Program-made: the position numbers and the translations under genes
Assembly: GCA_903823665.1 (NCBI GenBank)
Contig: CAIJTR010000147.1
Location: forward strand, 1-55,469
Length of the DNA: 55,469 bases
Source: an uncultured Rhodospirillales bacterium
GTDB lineage: Bacteria; Pseudomonadota; Alphaproteobacteria; Acetobacterales; Acetobacteraceae
Reading direction: 5' to 3'
The notes under the pieces: generated by a model
Seen by the model: the letters and a program-made list of their open reading frames with translations, nothing else
Database searches by the model: none
Told to the model about the DNA's origin: nothing
In this document: piece after piece, positions 47,630 through 55,469 of the stretch
How positions within the stretch are numbered: the stretch's first letter is position 1
Layout of the letters: every line of letters begins with the position of its first letter

Positions 47630-49273
47630 GTGAGCCTGCTCGTTGATCTCTTTGGCTATCTCAGCATCATCATCCACGGCCTCACCATCGTCGCGCAATC
47701 GATGGCCTTGGGCGGCGTGCTGTTTCTCGTGTTCCTGGCCCTCCCCCTTGGCCGCATCATCGGCCCCTATGTCGCCGAACGCACCGCCTCCATCGCCGCA
47801 TGGTCCGCGCTCGCGTTGATCGTCTGTGAGGGCCTCACCGTCGCCCTGCAAGCCGCCGTGCTCACCTCCACCCTCGATATCAGCCTGCTGAACGCCCTCA
47901 GCGCCAGCTCCGCCGAGGCCGGGCTCGTGAAGATGACAGCCGGTGCCATCCTCGCATTCCTGCTGTTCACCTTCGGCCATACCGCCCCGCGCGGCATGCT
48001 GCTGGCCACCGGTCTTGTCGAACTGATGGCGGCCACCCTCACCACCCACGCCGCCGCCCGCCTGGATGATCGCGGCATCCTGCTTGCCGCAGCCCTCCTG
48101 CACCAACTCGGTGCCGCCATCTGGATCGGCGGCATCCCAGCCTTCGTGGCCGCCCTCGGCAGCGTGCGTGACGGCGTCGAATGGCGGGCCGTGGGGGCAA
48201 GGTTCTCCCGCATGTCCATGGTCGGCGTCGGCTGCATCCTGATCTCTGCCACCGTCTTCAGCGTCCTCTACATCGGCGCACCAGACGCCATTTACGGCAC
48301 CGCTTACGGCGTGATGACGGCCGCCAAAGCCGCCATGTTCCTGGGCCTGCTCGCCCTCGGCTACGGCAATTTCCGCACCGTGCGCATGCTGGATGCCAAC
48401 CCCACCATGCCCGTCACCCGCATGAAGCGCTTTGCCGAGGTCGAAATCGGCATCGGCTTCTCCCTCTTCTTCGCCGCAGCCTCACTCACCTCCGTCCCGC
48501 CCTCCGTCGATCTCACACTCGATCGCGTGTCCTGGCAGGAAGTGGTGGACCGCAACACCCCGGTCTGGCCGCGCATGGTCTCGCCACAACACGACGTGCT
48601 CGCCCTTCCCGCCCTGCAAGCCAAGCTCGACGCCGAAGCCGCTGCCCATCAGGCAGCCCCGGAAGCGGCCTTCGTCCCCGGTGGCGGCGAACTCCCCGTC
48701 CGCAATGCGGCGGACATCGCCTGGTCCGAATTCAACCACCACTGGGCCGGGCTGTTCGTCGTCATCATCGCCCTCCTCGCGTTGCTCAATCAGGCCGGGC
48801 TGCGCTGGGCGCGACATTGGCCCGTCGTCTTCTTCGGCCTCGCCGTCTTCCTGTTCCTCCGATCCGACCCAGAGGTTTGGCCGATGGGCGAGGAAGGAAT
48901 CTTCGAGAGCCTGCGTGACATCGAGGTTCTACAGCACCGCTTCTTCGTCATCCTCACCGTGCTGTTCGGCGTCTTTGAATGGCGCGTGCGCGCCGGTGGA
49001 TGGGACAATCCGAAAGCCAAGCTCGTCTTCCCGCTCGTCACCGCCATCGGTGGGGCGGCCCTGCTCACCCACAGCCACGCCATCTCCAACGTGAAAGACG
49101 CGCTGCTGATCGAGCTGACCCACACACCCCTCGCTTTGGCCGCCATCGCCGCCGGCTGGTCCCGCTGGCTCGAAATCCGCCTCGATGGCCGCGCCGGCCG
49201 CGTCGCCGGCTGGATCTGGCCGCTCTGCTTCCTGTTCATCGGCGCATTGCTGATGCTCTACCGGGAAGCCTGA
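47630..49273 (+). CDS. CopD-family membrane protein
   Basis: A 547-aa polytopic protein with about 12 membrane helices, starting YLSIIIHGLTIVAQSMALGG and containing LHQLGAAIWIGGIPAF, the CopD domain signature with conserved His and Trp. FNHHWAGLFVVIIALLAL and ALLTHSHAISN add His-rich segments. It probably moves copper across the inner membrane together with CopC. The GTG start overlaps no other gene. It converges on livF with seven bases between stops. Confidence 0.88.
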   Translation: MSLLVDLFGYLSIIIHGLTIVAQSMALGGVLFLVFLALPLGRIIGPYVAERTASIAAWSALALIVCEGLTVALQAAVLTSTLDISLLNALSASSAEAGLVKMTAGAILAFLLFTFGHTAPRGMLLATGLVELMAATLTTHAAARLDDRGILLAAALLHQLGAAIWIGGIPAFVAALGSVRDGVEWRAVGARFSRMSMVGVGCILISATVFSVLYIGAPDAIYGTAYGVMTAAKAAMFLGLLALGYGNFRTVRMLDANPTMPVTRMKRFAEVEIGIGFSLFFAAASLTSVPPSVDLTLDRVSWQEVVDRNTPVWPRMVSPQHDVLALPALQAKLDAEAAAHQAAPEAAFVPGGGELPVRNAADIAWSEFNHHWAGLFVVIIALLALLNQAGLRWARHWPVVFFGLAVFLFLRSDPEVWPMGEEGIFESLRDIEVLQHRFFVILTVLFGVFEWRVRAGGWDNPKAKLVFPLVTAIGGAALLTHSHAISNVKDALLIELTHTPLALAAIAAGWSRWLEIRLDGRAGRVAGWIWPLCFLFIGALLMLYREA

Positions 49274-49280
49274 CGCCGCC

Positions 49281-49994
49281 TCACCCGCCCAAATACGCCG
49301 CAATCACCTTCGGATCACCCGCAACCTCAGCCGCTGGCCCTTCCAGCACAATGCGCCCGTTCTCCAGCACATAGGCGAAATCCGCCACCTCCAGCGCCGC
49401 CGAGGCATTCTGCTCCACGAGCAAAATGGTGGTGCCCTCGCGCTTCAGCGTTTCGATGATGGCGAAGATCTCGTCCACGAACAGCGGGGCCAACCCCATG
49501 CTCGGCTCATCGAGCAGCAATAGCTTCGGCTCCCCCATCAATGCCCGACCCAGCGCCAGCATCTGCTGCTCACCGCCCGACATCAGTCCCGCCAGCTGAC
49601 CCAGCCGCTCGCGCAGCCGAGGGAAACGCTGCAAAACCCCGTCCCGACGCCGCGCAATCTCGGCGGCATCGTCCACCAGCCAAGCCCCAAGAGCGAGGTT
49701 CTCCGCCACCGTCAGTTCCGCGAAAATCTGCCGCCCTTCCGGCACCTGCAGCAGCCCCCGCGCCGCCACAAGATGCGGAGCCATGCCGGTGATATCCGCG
49801 CCATCCAAAACAATCCGCCCAGCGCGCGGCTTCAGCAGACCGGAGATCGCCCGCATGGTGCTGGTTTTGCCCGCGCCGTTCGCCCCAATCAGGCAAACCG
49901 TGTTACCGGCAGGCACTGAAATGTTAATACCACAAACAGCCTCGGTCTTGCCATAGCTGATTTCCAGCCCGGCGATCTCAAGCTCACCCGCCAT
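49281..49994 (-). CDS. livF: Branched-chain amino-acid type ABC transporter ATPase LivF
   Basis: An ABC ATPase of 237 aa. Walker A is GANGAGKTS, the signature LMSGGEQQMLALGRAL, Walker B LLLLDEPSMGLAP and the switch His replaced as usual in LivF (LLVEQNASAAL). The ATG lies inside the end of livG (11-base overlap). Last gene of the livK-DUF3597-livHMGF set. The substrate may be a branched-chain amino acid, urea or an aromatic acid. Confidence 0.93.
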   Translation of the reverse strand: MAGELEIAGLEISYGKTEAVCGINISVPAGNTVCLIGANGAGKTSTMRAISGLLKPRAGRIVLDGADITGMAPHLVAARGLLQVPEGRQIFAELTVAENLALGAWLVDDAAEIARRRDGVLQRFPRLRERLGQLAGLMSGGEQQMLALGRALMGEPKLLLLDEPSMGLAPLFVDEIFAIIETLKREGTTILLVEQNASAALEVADFAYVLENGRIVLEGPAAEVAGDPKVIAAYLGG

Positions 49995-50775
49995 GCTGCG
50001 CCTGCAACTTTGCCGCCAAACGCGAGCCGAGATACGCCTCAATCACCGCAGGCTCTGCCCGCACGGCCGCAGGCGAGCCCGCGAAGATCTTCCGCCCGAA
50101 ATTGATCACCGTGACAGTGTCACTCACACCCATGACGAAGCCCATATCATGCTCCACCAGCAAAATCGTGGTGCCGCCCTTAGCCAGCCTGCCCACCAAC
50201 TCAGTCGCCGCCCGCGTCTCCGCCGGGTTCATCCCCGCCGCCGGCTCGTCGAGCAACAACAGCCGAGGCTTCTGCGCCATCGCGCGTGCAATCTCTAACC
50301 GGCGCTGATCGCCATAAGCCAACGCCCCCGCCGACAAATCCGCCTGCCCCTCCAGCCCGACCAAAGCCAACGCGGCCCGAGCCTCCGCCACCGCCTGCCG
50401 CTCCTCCGCCCGAAACCCCGGCAGCCGCGCCAAAATCGACCCCAGCCCTGCATGCATCCGTGGATGCAGCCCGGTCAGCACATTCTCCAGCACCGACATG
50501 GCCGTGAAGATGCGAATATTCTGAAACGTCCGCGCCATCCCCAACGCCGCCCGCCGGTAAGTCGGCAATGCGGTAATGTCCGTCCCACCAAACCGGATGC
50601 TGCCCGCACTCGGCGTCACCACGCCCGACAGCAGATTGAACAGCGTGGTTTTCCCCGCCCCGTTCGGCCCAATGATCGCATGCACGCCACCCTCGGGAAT
50701 GGCGAGATCGACCTGATCCACCGCCACCAGCCCAGCATACCGCCGCGTCAGACCCGTCGTCTCAAGCAAGCTCAT
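49984..50775 (-). CDS. livG: Branched-chain amino-acid type ABC transporter ATPase LivG
   Basis: A 263-aa ABC ATPase. Walker A is GPNGAGKTT, the LivG-specific GMARTFQNIRIF follows, the signature helix is ALAYGDQRRLEIARAM, Walker B is LLLLDEPAAGMNP and the switch His is in LLVEHDMGFVM. The start is the ATG of MSLLETTGL, overlapping the livM stop by four bases; a longer frame into livM is rejected. Confidence 0.93.
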   Translation of the reverse strand: MSLLETTGLTRRYAGLVAVDQVDLAIPEGGVHAIIGPNGAGKTTLFNLLSGVVTPSAGSIRFGGTDITALPTYRRAALGMARTFQNIRIFTAMSVLENVLTGLHPRMHAGLGSILARLPGFRAEERQAVAEARAALALVGLEGQADLSAGALAYGDQRRLEIARAMAQKPRLLLLDEPAAGMNPAETRAATELVGRLAKGGTTILLVEHDMGFVMGVSDTVTVINFGRKIFAGSPAAVRAEPAVIEAYLGSRLAAKLQAQHGG

Positions 50776-51620
50776 GCCGCCCGCCTGCGCATCCGCCAGC
50801 CCAACAGTCCGCGCGGCAGAAACAACACCGCCAGCACAATGATCACCCCGTTGAACGCCAGCCTGATCTCCGGCAGACCACGCAACAATTCCGGCAAAAC
50901 CGTCAGAAACCAAGCCCCCACCACCGGGGCCAAAGGTGTGCCAATCCCACCCAACAGCGCATAGGACAAAATCGTCACCGCCGGCTCAAACCCATACTCA
51001 TTCGGCCCGATAAAGCTCGACGCATGCGCCGACAGCGCCCCCGCCAACCCCGCCAGCACCGCCGAGCACACCAACGCCGCCAGCTGATACCGCGCCACAT
51101 TCACACCCATCACGGCAGCCGCCGTCGCATCCTCCCGCATCGCCTCCATCGCCCGCCCGATCCGGCTGCGACCCACCAGCCAAAATCCAGCCAGCGCCAG
51201 AGCCAGCAGCGCATAGATCATCCAGGTCTCGGTCCGCTCAGGAATGCCGTTCAGCCCCAATGCGCCACCGAACAGATCAACGTTCAAATAAACCGCCCGC
51301 AACACCTCGCCCAACCCGATGGTCGCAATCGCCAGATACACGCCAGACAGCCGCAGCGTCGGCACCCCAATCGCCAGCGCGAACGCCACCGGCACCACGC
51401 AACTCGCAGGCAGCACCAGTGCAAACGGCCAATGCAGCTTCATCGTCATCAACGCGCCGGAATACGCCCCCAGCCCCATAAACGCCGCCTGCCCCAGCGA
51501 CAGCTGCCCCACGGCCAGCACCACATACATCGACAGCGCCAGCAGCCCGTTGATCCCAAGCCCGTGGATCAGGTTCTGATACGTCCACAGAAAATCATCG
51601 AGCCAGCCCGGAATGCTCAT
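50772..51620 (-). CDS. livM: Branched-chain amino-acid type ABC transporter permease LivM
   Basis: A 282-aa inner-membrane permease with about eight helices. LSLGQAAFMGLGAYSGAL and the coupling segment RSRIGRAMEAMREDATAAAVMGVNVARYQ, followed by FVCS-like helix ALVCSAVLAGLAGAL, are typical of LivM. The ATG overlaps the livH stop by four bases. Confidence 0.92.
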   Translation of the reverse strand: MSIPGWLDDFLWTYQNLIHGLGINGLLALSMYVVLAVGQLSLGQAAFMGLGAYSGALMTMKLHWPFALVLPASCVVPVAFALAIGVPTLRLSGVYLAIATIGLGEVLRAVYLNVDLFGGALGLNGIPERTETWMIYALLALALAGFWLVGRSRIGRAMEAMREDATAAAVMGVNVARYQLAALVCSAVLAGLAGALSAHASSFIGPNEYGFEPAVTILSYALLGGIGTPLAPVVGAWFLTVLPELLRGLPEIRLAFNGVIIVLAVLFLPRGLLGWRMRRRAA

Positions 51621-52498
51621 GCCCGCCGCACCACCGCGCGACCAAACAACCCCTGCGGCCGCGTCCACAACACCGCCACCAGAATGGCAAAGCTCACCGC
51701 TTCCTTGAGCCCGGAGGCCACATACCCCGCCGTCAGCACCTCGATCACACCCAGCGCCAAGCCCGCGATCAGCGCGCCGCGAATATCGCCAAGCCCGCCC
51801 ACAATGATCACCACAAACCCACGCAGCATCATCGACTCGCCCATATAGGGCTGGATCGCATTAAAATTCAGCCCGATCAGCACGCCACCCGCGCCTGCCA
51901 AACAACCGGACAGAAACGACACCAGCGCCGAGGTCCGCGCCGTGTTGATCCCCATCAGCCCCGCCGCATCCGGCTTCTCCGCCATCGCGCGAATGGCCAG
52001 CCCCAGCCGCGTGAACCGCATCAACGCCAGCAACGCGCTCACCAGCACAATCGTCGCCCCCAGAATGAGCAACTGCGCCATCGTCACCCGCAGCCCGCCC
52101 CACACCAGCGCATCCGCACTGATCAGCCCCGGCGGCAACCGGCGAATATCCGGCCCCAGCCATGCCGTCATCACCGAATACAGCGCCAGCACGCCGCCCA
52201 ATGTCACCATCAAACTATCAAGCTCAGCCGTGGGACGCCACCGCAGCCGTGTCAGCAAAAGCCAATCAATCGCCACCGCCACCACACCCGCCGCCACCGC
52301 CCCCAGCGGCAACGCCAGCCAAATGCCAAGCCCCATCTGCTTCGTCAGCCAAAGTGCGACAAACGCCCCGGCCGAGAAGTAAAATCCGTAGGTGAGGTTG
52401 ATCACCCGCAGCACGCCGAACATCAGCGTGAAGCCGAGGGCGAACAAGGAATAAGTGGCACCCAACAGGACGCCGTTGACGAGCTGCTGGGCAAGCAT
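51617..52498 (-). CDS. livH: Branched-chain amino-acid type ABC transporter permease LivH
   Basis: A 293-aa permease starting LVNGVLLGATYSLFALGFTLMFGVLRVINLTYG, the LivH hallmark, with the coupling loop RLGLAIRAMAEKPDAAGLMGINTART and about eight helices. It forms the membrane pore with LivM. A 102-base gap separates it from the DUF3597 gene upstream. Confidence 0.93.
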   Translation of the reverse strand: MLAQQLVNGVLLGATYSLFALGFTLMFGVLRVINLTYGFYFSAGAFVALWLTKQMGLGIWLALPLGAVAAGVVAVAIDWLLLTRLRWRPTAELDSLMVTLGGVLALYSVMTAWLGPDIRRLPPGLISADALVWGGLRVTMAQLLILGATIVLVSALLALMRFTRLGLAIRAMAEKPDAAGLMGINTARTSALVSFLSGCLAGAGGVLIGLNFNAIQPYMGESMMLRGFVVIIVGGLGDIRGALIAGLALGVIEVLTAGYVASGLKEAVSFAILVAVLWTRPQGLFGRAVVRRA

Positions 52499-52600
52499 CG
52501 TATCGAGGGACCATCACAGAACGGTGCGCCAAAGCGCGAAGCTCGATCCCATACGCCATCACCGCGGCCGGGGAAAGCACCCGCCCGCGGTGATCAGGTA

Positions 52601-52999
52601 TCAGCCGTGCAGCGAGGCCGGAACCGTGCCGCCATTGGCCGCGAGCTGCGCCCACACGCCCTTGATCAGAGCCTCGTTCTGCTCCGCCGTGCCAGCTTCC
52701 GCCACATGCACATTCAGCTCATCCGCCAGCGTCTTGCGGGCCGACAGGCTGCTGTCGAGGTCGAGCAACTTCAGCAGGTCCACAATCGACTCACGCCAGT
52801 TGCCACCGCCGCCCTTGCCCTCAGCCATCGCCGTCAGCACGGCTTCCACGTCAACCGGTGCCGCAGGAGCCGCAGCCGTATCGCCCGAAGCGGTGCTTGC
52901 CACCGCATCGCTGGCCCCCTCAACAGCCGCCGGTGCGGCATCTGCGGCAGGCGTGCTGGAGGGGAAAATCTTGCTCATGATTGAACCGAAGAAACTCAT
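52601..52999 (-). CDS. DUF3597-domain protein
   Basis: A 132-aa protein starting MSFFGSIMSKIF, followed by an Ala/Pro-rich linker (~14-48) and the DUF3597 domain with NWRESIVDLLKLLDLDSSLSARKTLADEL. The function is unknown; an E. coli relative with a LysM domain (YgaU) has a comparable terminal region, which is only a loose parallel. It lies between the substrate-binding and permease genes of an ABC system on the same strand. There is no signal peptide. Confidence 0.85.
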   Translation of the reverse strand: MSFFGSIMSKIFPSSTPAADAAPAAVEGASDAVASTASGDTAAAPAAPVDVEAVLTAMAEGKGGGGNWRESIVDLLKLLDLDSSLSARKTLADELNVHVAEAGTAEQNEALIKGVWAQLAANGGTVPASLHG

Positions 53000-53045
53000 T
53001 TTGACGTCCCTTTAAAGTTGCGACACCCAAACATAAGCCAGAACA

Positions 53046-54155
53046 TTATGGCGCAATAGTGAACTTCCCGCTTTGCATCACCAGCACCACCACACCGGCC
53101 GCCGTCGCCGGATCGCGATGCTCGGTGAACTGGAACGGCCCCATCACGCCCGTGAAATCGGTCTTGCTGAGCGACGCCGCAATCTTCTCCCCTTCGGTGC
53201 TCCCTGCGCGATCAATCGCGCCCGCCATGATCTTCATCGCGTCATAGGCCTGCGCCGCGAACTGATCCGGCATCTTGCCAAACCGCGCATTGAACGCCGA
53301 GACAAACGCCGCATTGTTGTCCGCCGTTTTGCCCACGAACCACGGCGAGCCCACCATCATGCCGTCCGCCGCAGCGCCCGCAATCTCACCCAGCTTCGGC
53401 GAGTTCGAACCATTGCCGCCGAAAAACAGCGTCTGCTTGCCGAAGCCCAGCTGCTTCGCCTGCAAAAGCACACCCGCCACCGGCTCCACCAGCGCCGAGA
53501 TCCCCACCGCATCCGGCTTCAGCGCCTTGATTTTGGTCAGCTGCGCCGAGAAATCCGCATCCTTCGACCCAAAGCTCTCAATGGCGAGAATATTAAGCCC
53601 AGCCTTCTCCGCCGCCGCCTTCATCACATCGAAGCCCGACTTCGAAAACGCGTCGTCGTTGGCATACATCAGCGCCACCGTCTTCACGCCCTTCGCCTGC
53701 GCCGCCTTGATCGTCACCGGCACCACATCGCTCTCCGGCAGCGATGTGCGGAAGATGAACGGCCCAATATCCGTGATCCCCGAAGCCGTGGTGGACGTCC
53801 CCAGCGTCGGCACTTTCCGCTCATTCGTCACCGGCCCCACCGCGAACATCTCATTCGAAAGGGTCGGCCCAATGATCGCCACCACCTTGTCACGCCCAAT
53901 CAGCTTGCGCGCGGCATTGATCGCCTGATCCTTGTTCGCCGCACTGTCCTCGACGATCAGCTCGATCTTGCGCCCGCCCAGCACACCTTTGGTGTTCACC
54001 TCGTCCAACGCCAGCTCCAGCCCAGCCTTGATCGCCGTGCCATAGGCCGCATTCGGCCCACTCATCACCTCAATCGCCCCCAACGGCACCGGCTGAGCGA
54101 GTGCCATCACCGGCATGGCGACGAGCAGCGTGGCTGTGAGAATCTTGCGGATCAT
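53046..54155 (-). CDS. livK: Branched-chain amino-acid type substrate-binding protein LivK/LivJ
   Basis: A 369-aa periplasmic-binding protein (type I fold, Peripla_BP_6). Signal peptide IRKILTATLLVAMPVMALA; VPLGAIEVMSGPNAAYGTAIKAG starts the mature domain, then DSAANKDQAINAARKLI and IIGPTLSNEMFAV. The ATG behind GGGAGA is chosen over a GTG two codons earlier. It supplies the LivHMGF transporter encoded downstream. The substrate class cannot be fixed from sequence. Confidence 0.92.
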   Translation of the reverse strand: MIRKILTATLLVAMPVMALAQPVPLGAIEVMSGPNAAYGTAIKAGLELALDEVNTKGVLGGRKIELIVEDSAANKDQAINAARKLIGRDKVVAIIGPTLSNEMFAVGPVTNERKVPTLGTSTTASGITDIGPFIFRTSLPESDVVPVTIKAAQAKGVKTVALMYANDDAFSKSGFDVMKAAAEKAGLNILAIESFGSKDADFSAQLTKIKALKPDAVGISALVEPVAGVLLQAKQLGFGKQTLFFGGNGSNSPKLGEIAGAAADGMMVGSPWFVGKTADNNAAFVSAFNARFGKMPDQFAAQAYDAMKIMAGAIDRAGSTEGEKIAASLSKTDFTGVMGPFQFTEHRDPATAAGVVVLVMQSGKFTIAP

Positions 54156-54210
54156 TGGCACGTCTCCCTACGAATATTGCGGCGAAAGCTAGTCCAACCC
54201 TCGCCTGCGT

Positions 54211-54224
54211 CAAGCCAAGGCTTG
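54211..54224. promoter_or_regulatory. Short perfect palindrome in the livK / xthA divergent region
   Basis: CAAGCC-AA-GGCTTG is a perfect dyad in the 100-base gap between the divergent livK and xthA genes. It could be a small operator or chance; no factor can be named. Confidence 0.3.
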
Positions 54225-54255
54225 CCAGAAGCCCCACTTCGCGCGATCCAGGCGC

Positions 54256-55056
54256 ATGACCCAAACGCTGCGCATCGCCACCTGGAACATCAACTCGCTG
54301 CGGCTGCGGCTGAAGCTGCTGACACCTTTGGTGGAGGCGCTGAACCCAGACGTCATCTGCCTGCAGGAAACCAAGGTCCCCGACGAGCTGTTTCCCCACG
54401 AAACCCTGCCCGACCTCGGCTACCCGCATTTCGTCCGCGCCGGCATGAAGGGCTATAACGGCGTCGCCATCCTCTCCCGCCTGCCGCTCACTCCCATCAC
54501 CACCACGCCCGACTGGTGCGAAAAGGGCGATTGCCGCCACATCGCCGCCGAGATCAAAACCAAAGCAGGCCCGCTCACCCTCCACAATTTCTACGTCCCC
54601 GCCGGCGGAGACGTGGCCGACCGCGAAGCCAACCCAAAATTCGCCCACAAGCTCGACTTCATCACCGAAGCCCGCAACTGGTTCGAAGCCCACCCACCCA
54701 AACGCTCCGTCATCGTCGGCGACCTCAACATCGCCCCCCTCGAACACGACGTCTGGAGCCACAAGCAACTGCTCGACGTCGTCAGCCACACCCCCGTCGA
54801 AACCGCGGGCCTGCTCGCCTGGCAGGCCCAGGGCTTCACCGACGCCATGCGCCACTTCATCCCCGACAGCGAAAAGCTCTACACATGGTGGTCCTACCGC
54901 AACCGCGACTGGCGCACCTCCAACCGCGGCCGCAGGCTCGACCACGTCTGGGTCACGCCCGACATAAAACCAGTCTCAATGACCATCCTGAAGGACGCCA
55001 GAGACTGGGAACAAACCTCCGACCACGTCCCCGTCTGCGTCGAAATGAAAGTCTGA
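54256..55056 (+). CDS. xthA: Exodeoxyribonuclease III
   Basis: An AP endonuclease/3'-5' exonuclease of base-excision repair, 266 aa. The EEP-family motifs are all present: ATWNINSLR, CLQETKV (metal-binding Glu), GYNGVAILSR, HNFYVPAGGD, VGDLNIAP (catalytic Asp-Leu-Asn), RLDHVWVTP and TSDHVPV (catalytic His). Length and order match XthA. Confidence 0.95.
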   Translation: MTQTLRIATWNINSLRLRLKLLTPLVEALNPDVICLQETKVPDELFPHETLPDLGYPHFVRAGMKGYNGVAILSRLPLTPITTTPDWCEKGDCRHIAAEIKTKAGPLTLHNFYVPAGGDVADREANPKFAHKLDFITEARNWFEAHPPKRSVIVGDLNIAPLEHDVWSHKQLLDVVSHTPVETAGLLAWQAQGFTDAMRHFIPDSEKLYTWWSYRNRDWRTSNRGRRLDHVWVTPDIKPVSMTILKDARDWEQTSDHVPVCVEMKV

Positions 55057-55068
55057 GCCTGATACACA

Positions 55069-55467
55069 TTACGGTGCCGGAACGATTAGAACGCAGTTCA
55101 GCGACGCGGCCAAAACCCGCGTTAAAAATTTGAAAAAAGAGAGGCTCCCTAACATCTGGGAAAGACCGCGCGCTTGAACGGCCACAGGCCGCACCGGCAG
55201 GCGAACGGGCGAATCCGTGATCACAGGAACCAGCACCGCCAGCCCAAACCGTGTCACGTGTCGCCACAACACCACGCGACCCTTTGGCGTCATAAAGCCG
55301 CGAAAATACCCATCCGGCCCACCCCAGCCATCCTCGACAACGCCGTGCTCCTCGGCAAATTCCAAGCCCGCATAACGCTCTTCGGTGGCCAGCCACGCCA
55401 GCAAAGCGTGCCGGATCGCCGGGCAGAGATTGGCAATGATGATCAACTGCATCAGCAAATTCCACTC
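55069..55467 (-). CDS. Hypothetical protein, 5' end beyond the window
   Basis: A minus-strand frame open to the right edge, convergent with xthA (12 bases apart). The product reads like a real protein in its middle (ATEERYAGLEFAEEHGVVEDGWGG, FRGFMTPKGRVVLW), but I recognise no family. There may be an N-terminal hydrophobic segment, and the C-terminus is basic then hydrophobic. If it begins in the window, the ATG at 55452 is the likely start. Confidence 0.4.
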   Translation of the reverse strand, partial: EWNLLMQLIIIANLCPAIRHALLAWLATEERYAGLEFAEEHGVVEDGWGGPDGYFRGFMTPKGRVVLWRHVTRFGLAVLVPVITDSPVRLPVRPVAVQARGLSQMLGSLSFFKFLTRVLAASLNCVLIVPAP

Positions 55468-55469
55468 CG

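Noticed and set aside
49274-49280. Terminator between copD and livF
   Set aside because: Only seven bases separate the convergent stops and no hairpin with a U-tract is visible there.

Overview
The window is GC-rich DNA from an anoxygenic phototrophic alphaproteobacterium. About 60% of it is a photosynthesis gene cluster for bacteriochlorophyll a and the reaction-centre H-subunit assembly genes. The gene order bchF-N-B-H-L-M-lhaA-puhABC-orf-acsF-puhE-hemA, hemA of the ALA-synthase type, and an O2-dependent cyclase (acsF) with no bchE in view suggest an aerobic or microaerobic phototroph. Rhodospirillales/Acetobacteraceae (relatives of Acidiphilium, Rhodopila or Acidisphaera) is my best guess; it is inferred from gene order and style, not from a marker gene.

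Layout. 1-2500: the end of a D-Ala-D-Ala dipeptidase gene, a hypothetical gene, a DsbA/FrnE-like thioredoxin-fold gene, a fumarylacetoacetase-fold gene and a palindromic repeat. 2515-9451 (minus strand): one compact run ppaA-ppsR-bchG-bch2-bchP-hemC. 9452-9796: divergent control region with three PpsR-type boxes. 9797-25341 (plus strand): the bchF-to-hemA superoperon, closed by a strong intrinsic terminator. 25571-34460 (plus strand): a second ppsR, a bacteriophytochrome, heme oxygenase, bchI, bchD, bchO, a small membrane protein and a glutathione transferase. 34450-37741: a two-component system divergent from a cytochrome c'-like/cytochrome b561 pair. 37742-39020: a small accessory patch with hairpins, a REP-like inverted repeat and a PD-(D/E)XK-like gene of lower GC. 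39056-55469: ordinary chromosome, with a VOC protein, aconitase, ccmAB, a degenerate M23 protein, a peptide-type binding protein, an SDR, a thioesterase, copC/copD, a complete branched-chain amino-acid type ABC system with a DUF3597 gene inside it, exonuclease III and a partial hypothetical gene.

How it works together. HemA and HemC supply tetrapyrrole precursors. BchIDH inserts Mg, BchM methylates, AcsF closes ring E, BchNBL reduces ring D, BchF hydrates the 3-vinyl group, and BchG and BchP attach and reduce the tail. The Bch2 and LhaA carriers and PuhA/B/C/E serve pigment-protein assembly. Control has two arms. One is a cysteine-containing PpsR with its cobalamin-type antirepressor PpaA. 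The other is a cysteine-free PpsR encoded directly before a bacteriophytochrome that has no histidine-kinase output, followed by the heme oxygenase that makes its bilin. That second arm sits at the head of the Mg-chelatase genes, and I consider it the most interesting part of the window. pufBALMC, bchCXYZ, bchE and all carotenoid genes are absent here, so the photosynthesis genes must be split or continue elsewhere.
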